A DNA stretch of 40,944 nucleotides from Spirochaetaceae bacterium (GTDB lineage: Bacteria; Spirochaetota; Spirochaetia; PWKH01): positions 1 through 40,944 of the forward strand of contig PWKH01000104.1 of the NCBI GenBank assembly GCA_003559765.1. Direction: 5' to 3'. Below, piece after piece: positions 16,808 through 25,819 of the stretch; within the stretch, counting starts at the first letter, position 1; each line of letters begins with the position of its first letter. The notes under the pieces are model-generated. The model was not told the DNA's origin. It saw nothing but the letters and a program-made list of their open reading frames with translations, and searched no databases. Position numbers and translations under genes: made by a program.

Positions 16808-17692
16808 TTGGCGGTAGTAACAATGAAGAGCCTGCTTGAGTCAGGCGTGCATTTTGGGCACCAGACAAAACGGTGGAATCCCAAAATGAAGCGGTTCATC
16901 TTTTCTGAACGCAATGGAATTCATATCATCGATCTGCAGAAAACCATTGTCTCAATCAAAGAAGCCTTTGATGCTGTCCGGGAACAGATAAAAGCGGGAA
17001 AACCGGTACTGTTCGTCGGAACCAAGAAACAGGCCCAGCAGGCCATCGAACGGGAAGCTCAGCGCTGCGGCATGCCCTACATCAATTACCGATGGCTGGG
17101 AGGCATGCTCACCAATTTCACCACGATCAAGAAGTCAATTTATCGTCTGAAGAAAATCGAAAAGATGGAAATTGACGGAACTTTTGAAAGTCTCACGAAA
17201 AAAGAAATTGCAAAACTGAACCGTGAGCGTTCAAGACTCGAGAAGAACCTCGGCGGTATTAAGGATATGAAGGACCTTCCCGGGATCATCTTTATTATCG
17301 ACACCCGGAAGGAAGCGATCGCAGTAGCAGAGGCGAACCGCCTCGGCATCCCGGTAATTGCGGTGGTTGACACCAACTGCGATCCTACCCACATCGATTA
17401 TCCCATCCCCGGCAACGATGACGCCATCAGAGCCATCTCGCTGTTTGCTGAAATTATTGCAAATGCAGTAGTCGAAGCCGATAACGAAGTGGGAATTCAG
17501 TTCATCGAAACCCTTGATGATGATTCCGAATCATCAGAATATATCGGCAGCTCCACTGCTGAGAAGAAAACCGATGAAGTTGAGGAAGACTTCGAGGAAA
17601 GCGAAAGCGCAGCAGATCCTGAAACTGAGCGGGAAAAGGAACTGGTAGAACCGACCAATCTGGTTGACGAGGACACCCTCTACGAAGAATAA
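16808..17692 (+). CDS. rpsB: 30S ribosomal protein S2
   Basis: S2 of the small ribosomal subunit, 294 residues, opening [20 protein letters not shown] and with [12 protein letters not shown] and [20 protein letters not shown]. The start is TTG, preceded by a perfect AGGAGG six bases upstream (16796-16801). The core ends near residue 235; the remaining 55 or so residues form an acidic tail ([18 protein letters not shown]), longer than the roughly 240-residue E. coli protein. It heads the operon rpsB-tsf-frr-uppS-cdsA-dxr-rseP. Confidence 0.97.
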   Translation: MAVVTMKSLLESGVHFGHQTKRWNPKMKRFIFSERNGIHIIDLQKTIVSIKEAFDAVREQIKAGKPVLFVGTKKQAQQAIEREAQRCGMPYINYRWLGGMLTNFTTIKKSIYRLKKIEKMEIDGTFESLTKKEIAKLNRERSRLEKNLGGIKDMKDLPGIIFIIDTRKEAIAVAEANRLGIPVIAVVDTNCDPTHIDYPIPGNDDAIRAISLFAEIIANAVVEADNEVGIQFIETLDDDSESSEYIGSSTAEKKTDEVEEDFEESESAADPETEREKELVEPTNLVDEDTLYEE

Positions 17693-17721
17693 ATGCACTG
17701 TGCACAGGTAAGGAGCAGAAC

Positions 17722-18570
17722 GTGGAAATAAAAGCGAGTGAAGTAAAAAAACTCCGGGATAAGACCGGAGCCGGCATGCTGGACTGCAAGAAGGCTTTAA
17801 CGGAAGTAGGCGGTGATTTTTCCAAGGCGGAAAAGAAACTGCAGGAGCTCGGACTAGCCGCGGCGGCAAAGCGGAGCCATAAGGCCACCAAGAACGGCAT
17901 GATCACTACCCTGATTACCGACACGAAGGCCGGCATGCTTGAGCTGTTTTGTGAGACCGATTTTGTCGCCCGAAATGAGGATTTCGCGGAACTCGGCGGA
18001 AAAATGCTGCAGGATGTCATCAATGAAGGCATCACCGATACAGCTGACCCTCGTCTGACTGATCAGATGAACGTGCTGATCAGCCGGATCAAGGAGAACA
18101 TGGGCATCAAGCGGTTTCTCACCATGGATATTGCCGATGATGAATATGCAACTTCCTACATCCATGGCGGCGGCTCCCTCGGCGTGCTGGTGAAATTCAA
18201 GTCAGACAAGCCTGAGGTCTTTGCAGATGATGAAGTGAAGGAAACCACCTTCGACATGGCCCTCCATGCGGCTTTCCATAATCCCCAGTACCTGGATCCC
18301 GCCGACGTCGATGATCAGTACATCACCGACCAGCAGGAACTCTTTACGAAACAGGTTGAAGCCCTCGGCAAGCCTGCCAACGTTGTGGAGAACATCGTCA
18401 AAGGGAAAATGCAGAAGCACTATTCAGAGATCTGCTTTCTCAAACAGCCCTTTGTAAAGGACGACAAGCGAAGCGTCGAGCAGGTGCTCAGCGACCTCGG
18501 AAAGAGCAAGGGTGGAACAATCTCTTTGGTCGACTGCAAGGTATGCCGCGTCGGCGAAGAAGAAGCGTAG
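17722..18570 (+). CDS. tsf: Elongation factor Ts
   Basis: The nucleotide exchange factor for EF-Tu, 282 residues. The N-terminal UBA-like domain reads VKKLRDKTGAGMLDCKKALTE; the core signature LFCETDFVARNEDF is at about 75-88; the C-terminus has KGKMQKHYSEICFLKQPFVKD. The start is GTG with AAGGAG about eight bases upstream. It follows rpsB by 29 bases. Confidence 0.97.
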   Translation: MEIKASEVKKLRDKTGAGMLDCKKALTEVGGDFSKAEKKLQELGLAAAAKRSHKATKNGMITTLITDTKAGMLELFCETDFVARNEDFAELGGKMLQDVINEGITDTADPRLTDQMNVLISRIKENMGIKRFLTMDIADDEYATSYIHGGGSLGVLVKFKSDKPEVFADDEVKETTFDMALHAAFHNPQYLDPADVDDQYITDQQELFTKQVEALGKPANVVENIVKGKMQKHYSEICFLKQPFVKDDKRSVEQVLSDLGKSKGGTISLVDCKVCRVGEEEA

Positions 18571-18586
18571 AAAATCCATGACAGCA

Positions 18587-18620
18587 GGGCTGCAGCCTTT
18601 TCGGCTGCACCCTGTTTTTT
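18587..18620 (+). terminator. Terminator or attenuator hairpin between tsf and frr
   Basis: GGGCTGCAGCC-TTTTC-GGCTGCACCC forms a 10-base-pair stem with one bulged base, followed by TGTTTTTT. It sits 16 bases after tsf and 24 before frr, so it may reduce read-through and give the ribosomal genes more transcript than the distal genes. Confidence 0.65.
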
Positions 18621-18643
18621 GCCAGACAGCAAGGAGACAAGCC

Positions 18644-19198
18644 ATGAATGAAGTGCTGAAACGGACTGAAGAGAAAATGAAGAAAACCCTTCAGGCGCTG
18701 GAGCATGATTTCCAGACATTGCGGACCGGCAGAGCATCTGCAGGCCTGCTTGATAAAATCAAAGTGAGCTACTACGGACAGGAAACTCCCCTATCCCAGG
18801 TCGCCAGCATCTCAGTGCCTGAAGCACGGCTGATCGTTATCCAGCCGTGGGACAAGGGACTGGTCAATGAAATTGAACGGGCAATCCAGAAGTCAGAGCT
18901 GTCTTTGAATCCGAGCAACGACGGGCGGCTGATCCGCATCAATATCCCCCCCCTGACTGAAGATCGGAGGAAGGAGCTGGTGAAGCTGGCCAAGCAGCAT
19001 GCTGAACAGAACAAGGTTGCCCTGAGAAATGTCCGCCGGGATGCCAATGAGGAGCTTAAAAAGCTTGAAAAAGCCAAGGAAATCAGTGAGGATGATCTGA
19101 AGCAGGCAACATCGAAGATCCAGGATCTTACCGACAGCTATGCAAAGCAGATCGAAGAAATGCTGAGCCTGAAAGAAACTGAAATTCTGGAAGACTAG
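18644..19198 (+). CDS. frr: Ribosome recycling factor
   Basis: It splits post-termination ribosomes together with EF-G. 184 residues, usual length. Motifs are DFQTLRTGRASAGLLDKIKV (about 21-40), SISVPEARLIVIQPWDKG, NPSNDGRLIRINIPPLTEDR and the C-terminal helix DDLKQATSKIQDLTD. The frame is open upstream, but ATG 18644 follows AAGGAG by 8 bases and begins the family homology. Confidence 0.97.
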   Translation: MNEVLKRTEEKMKKTLQALEHDFQTLRTGRASAGLLDKIKVSYYGQETPLSQVASISVPEARLIVIQPWDKGLVNEIERAIQKSELSLNPSNDGRLIRINIPPLTEDRRKELVKLAKQHAEQNKVALRNVRRDANEELKKLEKAKEISEDDLKQATSKIQDLTDSYAKQIEEMLSLKETEILED

Positions 19199-19201
19199 GC
19201 T

Positions 19202-19924
19202 TTGGAATCAGGAATTCCTCCCGTGGACACGGACCATCTGCCCCGCCATATCGGTATTATCATGGACGGCAACGGCCGCTGGGCCCAGCGACAGGGCCTG
19301 CCGAGGACAAAAGGCCATCTTGAAGGGCTGAAAGCGGCAAAACGCGTGGTCGGTTATCTTGCGAAGCTGCCGATTGAGTACGTGACGCTGTACACCTTCT
19401 CTACGGAAAACTGGAGCCGGCCTCGGCAGGAAGTAGCATATCTCATGGGACTTATAGCAAAGCATCTGCTCAAGGAAATGCCCTTCTACCGGGAACATAA
19501 CATCCGGGTTTCCCGCATCGGAGACGACAGCCAGCTGCCTGATTCTGTACTGAATCCGCTGAATGAAGCAGCACAGATGACCCGGCATCACAACGGACTG
19601 CAGGTGAACCTGGCAATAAACTACGGAGGGCGTGATGAGCTGATACGGGCATTCAATCGGCTTACCGAACATCGGGGGGTGCAGCCGTGCACTGCCGCAG
19701 ACCTGGAATCATACCTGGACACCAGCGGCATGCCCGACCCTGAACTGATACTTCGGTCAGCCGGGGAACAGCGGCTGAGCAACTTCCTGTTATGGCAGGG
19801 GGCCTATGCAGAATACTGTTTTGTTGAAACCTGCTGGCCGGACTGGAATGAGGAGACCGTTTCCCGCTGCCTGCGGGAATACCAGCGGAGGAAACGGAAA
19901 TTCGGCGGACTTACAGATGAATAA
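19202..19924 (+). CDS. uppS: Isoprenyl transferase (undecaprenyl diphosphate synthase)
   Basis: A cis-prenyltransferase making the lipid carrier for cell wall synthesis; up to 240 residues. Motifs are HIGIIMDGNGRWAQRQG with the catalytic Asp, TLYTFSTENWSRP, NLAINYGGRDEL, and the C-terminal RSAGEQRLSNFLLWQGAYAE. The start is uncertain: TTG 19202 or GTG 19223. The GTG would place the family's opening (DHLPRHIGIIMDGNG) near the first residue and has AGGA about 10 bases upstream. It overlaps cdsA by 8 bases. Confidence 0.95.
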   Translation: MESGIPPVDTDHLPRHIGIIMDGNGRWAQRQGLPRTKGHLEGLKAAKRVVGYLAKLPIEYVTLYTFSTENWSRPRQEVAYLMGLIAKHLLKEMPFYREHNIRVSRIGDDSQLPDSVLNPLNEAAQMTRHHNGLQVNLAINYGGRDELIRAFNRLTEHRGVQPCTAADLESYLDTSGMPDPELILRSAGEQRLSNFLLWQGAYAEYCFVETCWPDWNEETVSRCLREYQRRKRKFGGLTDE

Positions 19925-20774
19925 GAAAAAACTGGTGCAGCGGATTGCGGTCACCGTAATCGGGATACCCCTGGTCCTCTCGGCAATATTCTTTTTTCCC
20001 CACTATAATCACGCACTTTTCTTTCTGGTAGTGCTGTTCTTCAGCGCCTCAGGATCCATTGAAATCAAGGGACTGCTTGAGCAGAAGTACCAGGTGCCGA
20101 TCCCCCTCTCCCCCTACTGGGGGCTGGTGTTCCCGACGACCGCATACATTTCCCTGTTTTTCAATCCTTCGTTTTCGGCCATCTGGACGGTGTTCATTCT
20201 CTTTACGCTTGCGGTGTTTTCCCGGGAGATTTTCCGGGGGGCGCAGGATGATTTTTCCGGCTCACTGACACGCTCAATTATGACCCTCTTCATGCTGTTC
20301 TATCCGAATCTGCTCACTCCCTTTGTGATTTACCTGGTAACTTTCGAGCATACATCCTATCTGTTCATGCTCTTCTTTCTGCTGGTCTTCGGAAATGACG
20401 TGTTTGCCTATGTCTTCGGCATGATCTTCGGCACATCAACCAGAGGGGTGGTGAAGGCAAGCCCGAATAAGAGCATTGCCGGGTTCCTCGGCGGGACTGC
20501 AGCGACTGTCGGAATTTCCCTGGGGTATTTTGCCCTGTTCTCCTCCAGTCTTCCCCCGGCTGCCTGGTACCATGCGGCAGTCCTGGGTGGAGTGATGTCG
20601 ATTGTCTCGAACCTGGGGGACCTTTTCGAATCAGTGGTGAAACGTTCGGTCCATGTGAAGGACTCCGGTTCATTAATGCCCGGACGGGGAGGGATTCTAG
20701 ATACGATTGACTCGATTGTATTCAGCGCCCCGGTATTTTATTATCTTATGTATCTGGTGTACATAACGGTGTAG
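19917..20774 (+). CDS. cdsA: Phosphatidate cytidylyltransferase
   Basis: A membrane enzyme making CDP-diacylglycerol from phosphatidate and CTP; 285 residues with about seven or eight hydrophobic segments. The C-terminal signature is present as SNLGDLFESVVKRSVHVKDS followed by MPGRGGILDTIDS. It differs from the classic pattern at two points (GRGG instead of GHGG, DTID instead of DRID). The ATG at 19917 overlaps the uppS stop by 8 bases; an earlier in-frame start at 19806 would lie inside uppS and is not used. Confidence 0.92.
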   Translation: MNKKKLVQRIAVTVIGIPLVLSAIFFFPHYNHALFFLVVLFFSASGSIEIKGLLEQKYQVPIPLSPYWGLVFPTTAYISLFFNPSFSAIWTVFILFTLAVFSREIFRGAQDDFSGSLTRSIMTLFMLFYPNLLTPFVIYLVTFEHTSYLFMLFFLLVFGNDVFAYVFGMIFGTSTRGVVKASPNKSIAGFLGGTAATVGISLGYFALFSSSLPPAAWYHAAVLGGVMSIVSNLGDLFESVVKRSVHVKDSGSLMPGRGGILDTIDSIVFSAPVFYYLMYLVYITV

Positions 20775-20777
20775 TAT

Positions 20778-21908
20778 ATGAAAAAACGTATTATCATCCT
20801 CGGATGTACCGGATCCATCGGCACAACCGCGGTAGAAATTGTTCGGGAGCTTCCTCAGCATTTTGAAATATCGGGAATATCTGCGCATAAGAACGAGGAA
20901 ATCCTGCTGAGGCTTGCCCGGGAGTTCTCCATTACCCATACCGCCTTAACCGACAACGTATCTGCTCCCCATGAATGTATCCGCTATACCGGAGTTCAGG
21001 GATTATGCCGGATGATCCGGGAAGTGGACGCCGATATGGTGCTCAACGGAATTTCAGGGGCGTCCGGCCTGGCATATTCCATTGAAGCACTTCGATCGGG
21101 AAAAGACCTTGCGCTTGCCAACAAGGAATCGGCAGTCCTGGCGGGAAAGCTGCTTTTCGATCTCGCCGGGGAGCGCGGTTGCAGCATTGTTCCAGTTGAT
21201 TCGGAGCATTCAGCTATTCTTCAGCTGCTTCGCCATCGTCCGATCGAGACAGTTGAGCGGGTGGTACTGACCGCCTCGGGCGGACCGTTCCGCACCCTGC
21301 CGACAGAGCAGTTCACATCCATCACCCTTGAGCAGGCGCTCAGACATCCGACCTGGGATATGGGGCCGAAGATCACCATAGACTCCTCCACCCTGGCGAA
21401 CAAAGGGCTTGAGGTGATCGAAACCAGTCACTTCTTCGGTTTTCCCCCTGATGCGATATCGGTGATGATCCATCCCCAGAGCCTGGTCCACTCCCTCATT
21501 GAAACCCGGGAAGGTTCCCTCTACGGTCAGATGAGCCAGACGAGTATGAAGCTGCCGATTCTCAATGCCTTAAGCTACCCGGAAATCATCAAGTATACCT
21601 GTGAGCCCTTCACCCTCGTGGGGAAGACACTGACCTTCGAGCAGCCGGACTACCAGCGGTTTCCCATGCTTTCATACGCCTTTGATGCGCTGCGCTGCGG
21701 ACCCGCCTCACCGATTGTCTATAACGCCGCCAACGAAGTTGCGGTTGAGGGTTTTCTGAACGGGACAATTCATTTTACCGAAATTTCTCATGTAGTCCAT
21801 GAAGTGCTCTCCCGTGAATGGGACCAGAAGATAGACAGCTTTGATGCCGTCTATGAGACCGACCGGCGTGCTCGAAGCATTGCAGAGACCCTGCAGAGGT
21901 CCCTATGA
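20778..21908 (+). CDS. dxr: 1-deoxy-D-xylulose 5-phosphate reductoisomerase
   Basis: The committed step of the MEP isoprenoid pathway; 376 residues. The NADPH-binding start is IIILGCTGSIGTTAVEIV. Substrate and metal motifs follow: LALANKESAVLAGKLL, VPVDSEHSAILQLL, LTASGGPFR, HPTWDMGPKITIDSSTLANK (about 191-210) and MIHPQSLVHSLIE. It provides precursors for the nearby uppS product and overlaps rseP by 4 bases (ATGA). Confidence 0.97.
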   Translation: MKKRIIILGCTGSIGTTAVEIVRELPQHFEISGISAHKNEEILLRLAREFSITHTALTDNVSAPHECIRYTGVQGLCRMIREVDADMVLNGISGASGLAYSIEALRSGKDLALANKESAVLAGKLLFDLAGERGCSIVPVDSEHSAILQLLRHRPIETVERVVLTASGGPFRTLPTEQFTSITLEQALRHPTWDMGPKITIDSSTLANKGLEVIETSHFFGFPPDAISVMIHPQSLVHSLIETREGSLYGQMSQTSMKLPILNALSYPEIIKYTCEPFTLVGKTLTFEQPDYQRFPMLSYAFDALRCGPASPIVYNAANEVAVEGFLNGTIHFTEISHVVHEVLSREWDQKIDSFDAVYETDRRARSIAETLQRSL

Positions 21909-23278
21909 TTATCACCATCATTGTCGGGCTGATCAGCCTCGGTATTATTATTTTTATCCATGAGCTCGGCCATTTCCTTACGGCCAAGTCCTTCGGCATC
22001 ACCGTTGAGGCCTTCGCCCTCGGATGGGGGCGTAAACTCTTCTCCTTCAGAAGGGGTGAGACGGAATATCGGATCAACATCTTTCCTATGGGCGGATACT
22101 GCAAAATGAAGGGAGAGGAGGAATTCCGTAAGGCCCTTGCGGAGAAGCGGGACACCTTTCACCCCTCCCCGGGCTCGCTGTTTTCCGTGTCTCCCCTGAA
22201 ACGGCTTGCCACGTATGCGGCAGGGCCTGCGGCAAATTTTCTCCTGGCGGCAATTCTTCTGTCCATGGTGGTCTGGATCGGATACACCTACACCACCTTC
22301 AGCAATACCGTGATCCTTACCAGTGATTATCCCGAAATGTTCGCCTCGGCAGAGGAGCCTTCTCCGGCCCAGGAGGCGGGACTGCAGACGGGGGATCAGA
22401 TCATTGAACTGAACGGGAAATCGGTGCAGACCTTCAGTGATCTGCAGCAGATCATCGCAGTGAATCCTCAGCAGCGCATGCAGCTGGTTATTCAGCGAAA
22501 CAGCGAGCGGGTTGAGACGTTCATCACTCCGGGACTGGACCGCTCAAGCGGTGCCGGCTACATCGGGGTTTCTCCCTATATTATCCCCGAAGTCGCCGAA
22601 ATCCAGCCTGACAGCTCCGCTCAGCAGGCGGGCCTGCAGCGGGGAGATGTCATCACTAAAGTAAACGGACAGGAGATTTCCCATACCATCGATCTCCAGC
22701 AGTTTTTCCGCGGCACACCGGGAAGTTTGGAGCTCACCGTCCAGCGCAGCGGTGCTGAAGAGCATCTCACCTATGTGCCCCAGTACAACGAACAGGGACA
22801 GCCGGTGCTGAACTTTTCCTTTGCCATGCAGGAGATCTCCACTCCCGACCGCAATCTCATCCAGGCGCTTCCGGCGGGATTCGCCGAGGCCGTTGAGACC
22901 TTTGTACTCACCATCCGCAGCATCGGCGTGCTCTTCCGCGGAGTAGACACCTCCGAGGCGGTAGCCGGACCGGTACGGATCACCTACCTCATGGGTGACG
23001 TCACCACCCAGGGATTTCAGGCGGGATTCAGCCAGGGAGTCATTACCTTCTTCCAGTTGATCAGCTTCATCAGCATCGCCCTCTCCTTTGCAAACCTGCT
23101 TCCTATTCCTGCGCTGGACGGAGGTCAGATCATCATGTCACTGTATGAAGCGGTGCGCAAAAAGATGATCAGTCCGAGGAAGTACCACCTGCTGCAGGTG
23201 ATCGGGTTTTCGATCATCATGTTCATCTTTCTCTTTGCGCTTTTGAGCGACATCTCCTTTTTTGCCGGATCACGGTAA
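21905..23278 (+). CDS. rseP: Site-2 intramembrane zinc protease RseP
   Basis: An intramembrane metalloprotease cleaving membrane-anchored regulators or signal peptide remnants; 457 residues. The zinc motif HELGH is at 19-23 in the first membrane helix, and the third ligand is in NLLPIPALDGGQ near residue 400. Two PDZ domains lie between (AQEAGLQTGDQIIELNGKSV and AQQAGLQRGDVITKVNGQEI), an arrangement like E. coli RseP. Four membrane helices are visible. It ends 8 bases from the opposing PfkB gene. Confidence 0.95.
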   Translation: MIITIIVGLISLGIIIFIHELGHFLTAKSFGITVEAFALGWGRKLFSFRRGETEYRINIFPMGGYCKMKGEEEFRKALAEKRDTFHPSPGSLFSVSPLKRLATYAAGPAANFLLAAILLSMVVWIGYTYTTFSNTVILTSDYPEMFASAEEPSPAQEAGLQTGDQIIELNGKSVQTFSDLQQIIAVNPQQRMQLVIQRNSERVETFITPGLDRSSGAGYIGVSPYIIPEVAEIQPDSSAQQAGLQRGDVITKVNGQEISHTIDLQQFFRGTPGSLELTVQRSGAEEHLTYVPQYNEQGQPVLNFSFAMQEISTPDRNLIQALPAGFAEAVETFVLTIRSIGVLFRGVDTSEAVAGPVRITYLMGDVTTQGFQAGFSQGVITFFQLISFISIALSFANLLPIPALDGGQIIMSLYEAVRKKMISPRKYHLLQVIGFSIIMFIFLFALLSDISFFAGSR

Positions 23279-23286
23279 TTCTGCGG

Positions 23287-24180
23287 TCAGCAATGCTGAG
23301 ATTCCTTGATTTTCCGCATTTTTTCAAGCACATCAGCAGTACTGCCCCGGAATGGGCCGGGGTTTTCTAATTTAATGCTCACCAGGGCTGCAGCAAAATC
23401 CAAGGAGGATTGAATATCTGTATGGAGCCGTTTTGCTAGATATGCTGCAAAAACCGTGTCTCCGCGACCTGTTCGTCCTGTCAAGTTGTCCGGACTAAGC
23501 GGTGATTTGAAAATCCTTCCTTGCGAAGCGACAATCACTTCATGGTGGTGGCTGATCATCACTTCCTGTGCCCCCCATTCTGTCAGTTTGAGAGCGGCTT
23601 CATACCGGTCAGCTGTACCGGTGATAATTTCCCCCTCCGCCGCATCTGCCTTGAAATAGGTAACATACGGCAGCAGCTCCCGTTTTCGCTCCCAGTCACG
23701 GAATATCAGGCTTCTGTTTTCCTCCCTTCGCAAGAACCCTTGCGCATCAATCCCGATACGGCCTTTTCCTGAGAGCGGTATAATGCATGCGTCGGGAATC
23801 TCACCTGCAAAAAGTCCGGCAAAATGGATTATCTTGGTTCTGACGCTCGGAATATCATCTAAATTGAATGCATCACCCCGGGAAAGCAGCGTCACGGTTC
23901 GCTTCTCCCGATCTTCACTGTGATAAATATTTTCGATTGAGGTAGTCCTGGATGAATGAATAAAATGCAGATCACTGCTGTTTTCTTTTATTATTTGTTC
24001 GACATTGAGTTTATCTTCCTGATGTGCCTTGGTTACGACAAGTACCGAAGCACCGGAACGAACGGCTGATGCCGAAGAATAAATAACCGGCCCGCCCAGG
24101 ATATGCTGAATCTCATCCTGGTACATAATAATATCGCGGGACACATGCCCAATCATAATCATGTCATATGCTAACTCCAC
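23287..24180 (-). CDS. PfkB-family carbohydrate/polyol kinase
   Basis: A 297-residue sugar or nucleoside kinase of the ribokinase/PfkB family. The N-terminal strand is IMIGHVSRDIIMY with GGPVIYSSASAVRSGA; the C-terminal anion-hole motif is GRTGRGDTVFAAYLAKRL (about 230-247), with the catalytic Asp in GRGDT. Substrate unknown. It is the last gene of the leftward ABC importer operon and lies 33 bases after the phosphodiesterase, so it probably phosphorylates a product of that enzyme. Composition is AT-richer than the rseP operon next to it. Confidence 0.85.
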   Translation of the reverse strand: MELAYDMIMIGHVSRDIIMYQDEIQHILGGPVIYSSASAVRSGASVLVVTKAHQEDKLNVEQIIKENSSDLHFIHSSRTTSIENIYHSEDREKRTVTLLSRGDAFNLDDIPSVRTKIIHFAGLFAGEIPDACIIPLSGKGRIGIDAQGFLRREENRSLIFRDWERKRELLPYVTYFKADAAEGEIITGTADRYEAALKLTEWGAQEVMISHHHEVIVASQGRIFKSPLSPDNLTGRTGRGDTVFAAYLAKRLHTDIQSSLDFAAALVSIKLENPGPFRGSTADVLEKMRKIKESQHC

Positions 24181-24213
24181 AGTATACTCCTCCTGCCCTA
24201 CTTTATATTAATA

Positions 24214-24969
24214 TTACCAGTGTCCGATTTGAGGCCCGGCATTGATCAACTGAATGAGTTTTTTCGGAAAATAGGTAGTTATACTGAAGACTCCCATATG
24301 AAGCATCTGCTTCATCTCTTCCTCGTTATTTACCGTCCAGACTGATACAGGAAGTAACCGCTTTCTGGCATATTCCACTAATGTGCTGCTGCAAACTGCA
24401 TAGTTAATATTGATGCCGCAGCAGCCCAGTTCAACTGCGTTTCTGCATATATCTTGTATGTGTAAATAACTTGGTTCATTGCAACCGGAATCAGAAACCC
24501 GCTGGACATTCAGAAACACCTGCATTTTCGGGTATGTTTTCCTGATCACCGATGACCAAGCTGTCCCGCATCCTGAAAATACTACAAAATCCAGCAGTCT
24601 GTGAGATGTAATTATACGGTTAATATTTTCGATGCTGCCGATATCTTTCAGATCAAGATTCAGCATACAGTTTTGATCTTTAATCACCTCAAGGATGTCT
24701 TCAAGGGCAGTACATTTTCCAGTCTGTGATTCGAGAACCTGTTTAATAACGGAATAGGGAGTTTCTGAAATTAAGATGCGTTTCCCTGTATTGTCATACA
24801 CCCAGGGATCATGGGTCAGCACTGGTTTTCCATCCAGGGAAGTTCGGATATCTATTTCAACCATATCGGCTCCTGCTTCCATGCCTGAAATCACGGAAGC
24901 AACAGTATTTTCCAGGCTTTCTTCACAGCCGGAATGAGCCGTCACTAATGGTCTGAACCTGTTTGACAT
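24214..24969 (-). CDS. Glycerophosphodiester phosphodiesterase-like protein
   Basis: A GDPD-family TIM barrel, 251 residues. Recognisable are LENTVASVISGMEAGADMVE, IDIRTSLDGKPVLTHDPW and PVSVWTVNNEEE. Several usual residues are changed: HRG is HSG near residue 14, the E-x-K pair appears as LNLDLKD, and the closing TD-P motif reads TTYFP. It may have a modified activity. The start is ATG 24969, which has GAGG 7 bases upstream; an ATG at 24981 is possible. In UgpBAECQ the same position after the permeases is held by the phosphodiesterase UgpQ. Confidence 0.8.
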   Translation of the reverse strand: MSNRFRPLVTAHSGCEESLENTVASVISGMEAGADMVEIDIRTSLDGKPVLTHDPWVYDNTGKRILISETPYSVIKQVLESQTGKCTALEDILEVIKDQNCMLNLDLKDIGSIENINRIITSHRLLDFVVFSGCGTAWSSVIRKTYPKMQVFLNVQRVSDSGCNEPSYLHIQDICRNAVELGCCGININYAVCSSTLVEYARKRLLPVSVWTVNNEEEMKQMLHMGVFSITTYFPKKLIQLINAGPQIGHW

Positions 24970-24985
24970 AGCATACCTCATTTAT

Positions 24986-25819
24986 TTATTTCAGACTCAT
25001 TGAAAAACCTTCAGTAAGCTGTCGATACACAAAATTTGAGAACAGCAGGATCGGCAGCGAAGCCAGCAAACCAATAGCCATGAGTTCACCCCATTGAGTT
25101 GAATATTCACCTATATATCGTGAGATAACCACAGGAAGAGTAAGCAGGCGGGGGGTTCTTACGAAAAGCAGCGCAAACATAAATTCATTCCAAGCTAGAA
25201 TCAAAGCAAATATTGAGGTGGCAATTACTCCGGTACGCACAAGCGGTGCAACCACTGACACTAAAACGCGCAGAGGTGAAGCTCCGTCCAAGGTAGCTGC
25301 TTCCTCAAACTCAATGGGCAGTGCTTTTAGAAACCCGTAAATGATCCATATTGAATAAGGCAGTGTATATATTTGAAATGCTACAACAAGCCCACTGAGA
25401 GAGTTTATCAATCCGACAGCGTTGAAAATATTGAACAGAGGCACAGCAAGAACAATGGGAGGAAGGATGCGTACTGCCAGAACCCATATTAGAAACAGTT
25501 TATTAATGCTGAAGGGAAACCGGTATCTGACTAAGGCATATGACGCCAGGAATGCGAGTAGGATTGAAATCAACGTTGCTGAAAAAGACACCATTACCGT
25601 ATTGAAGAAATTTCTCCAAATACCTGCTTGAAAAACCTTTCCGTAATTTTCTAAAGTAGGGTCATGTGGAAAAAACGTTGGAACCGAACTGATAACTTCC
25701 CGTGGATTTTTTAAGGAAGTATTGAGCATCCAATAGATTGGTATGAGGATTAGTCCGAGAAATGAAAGAAGGATCATCCAAAAAAGCATGCGTTTAATTA
25801 TCAGGCGAAACTGGTGCAT
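24986..25819 (-). CDS. ABC transporter permease, MalG/UgpE type
   Basis: A 277-residue inner membrane permease of a carbohydrate-type importer, with six membrane segments. The coupling EAA loop reads EFEEAATLDGASPLRVLVSVVAPLVR (two-part, about 178-203). Opening and spacing fit the second, shorter permease of the family. It starts immediately after the first permease stop and ends about 16 bases before the phosphodiesterase. No ATP-binding subunit is encoded nearby, so a shared ATPase of the MsmX/UgpC type elsewhere must be inferred. Confidence 0.92.
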   Translation of the reverse strand: MHQFRLIIKRMLFWMILLSFLGLILIPIYWMLNTSLKNPREVISSVPTFFPHDPTLENYGKVFQAGIWRNFFNTVMVSFSATLISILLAFLASYALVRYRFPFSINKLFLIWVLAVRILPPIVLAVPLFNIFNAVGLINSLSGLVVAFQIYTLPYSIWIIYGFLKALPIEFEEAATLDGASPLRVLVSVVAPLVRTGVIATSIFALILAWNEFMFALLFVRTPRLLTLPVVISRYIGEYSTQWGELMAIGLLASLPILLFSNFVYRQLTEGFSMSLK

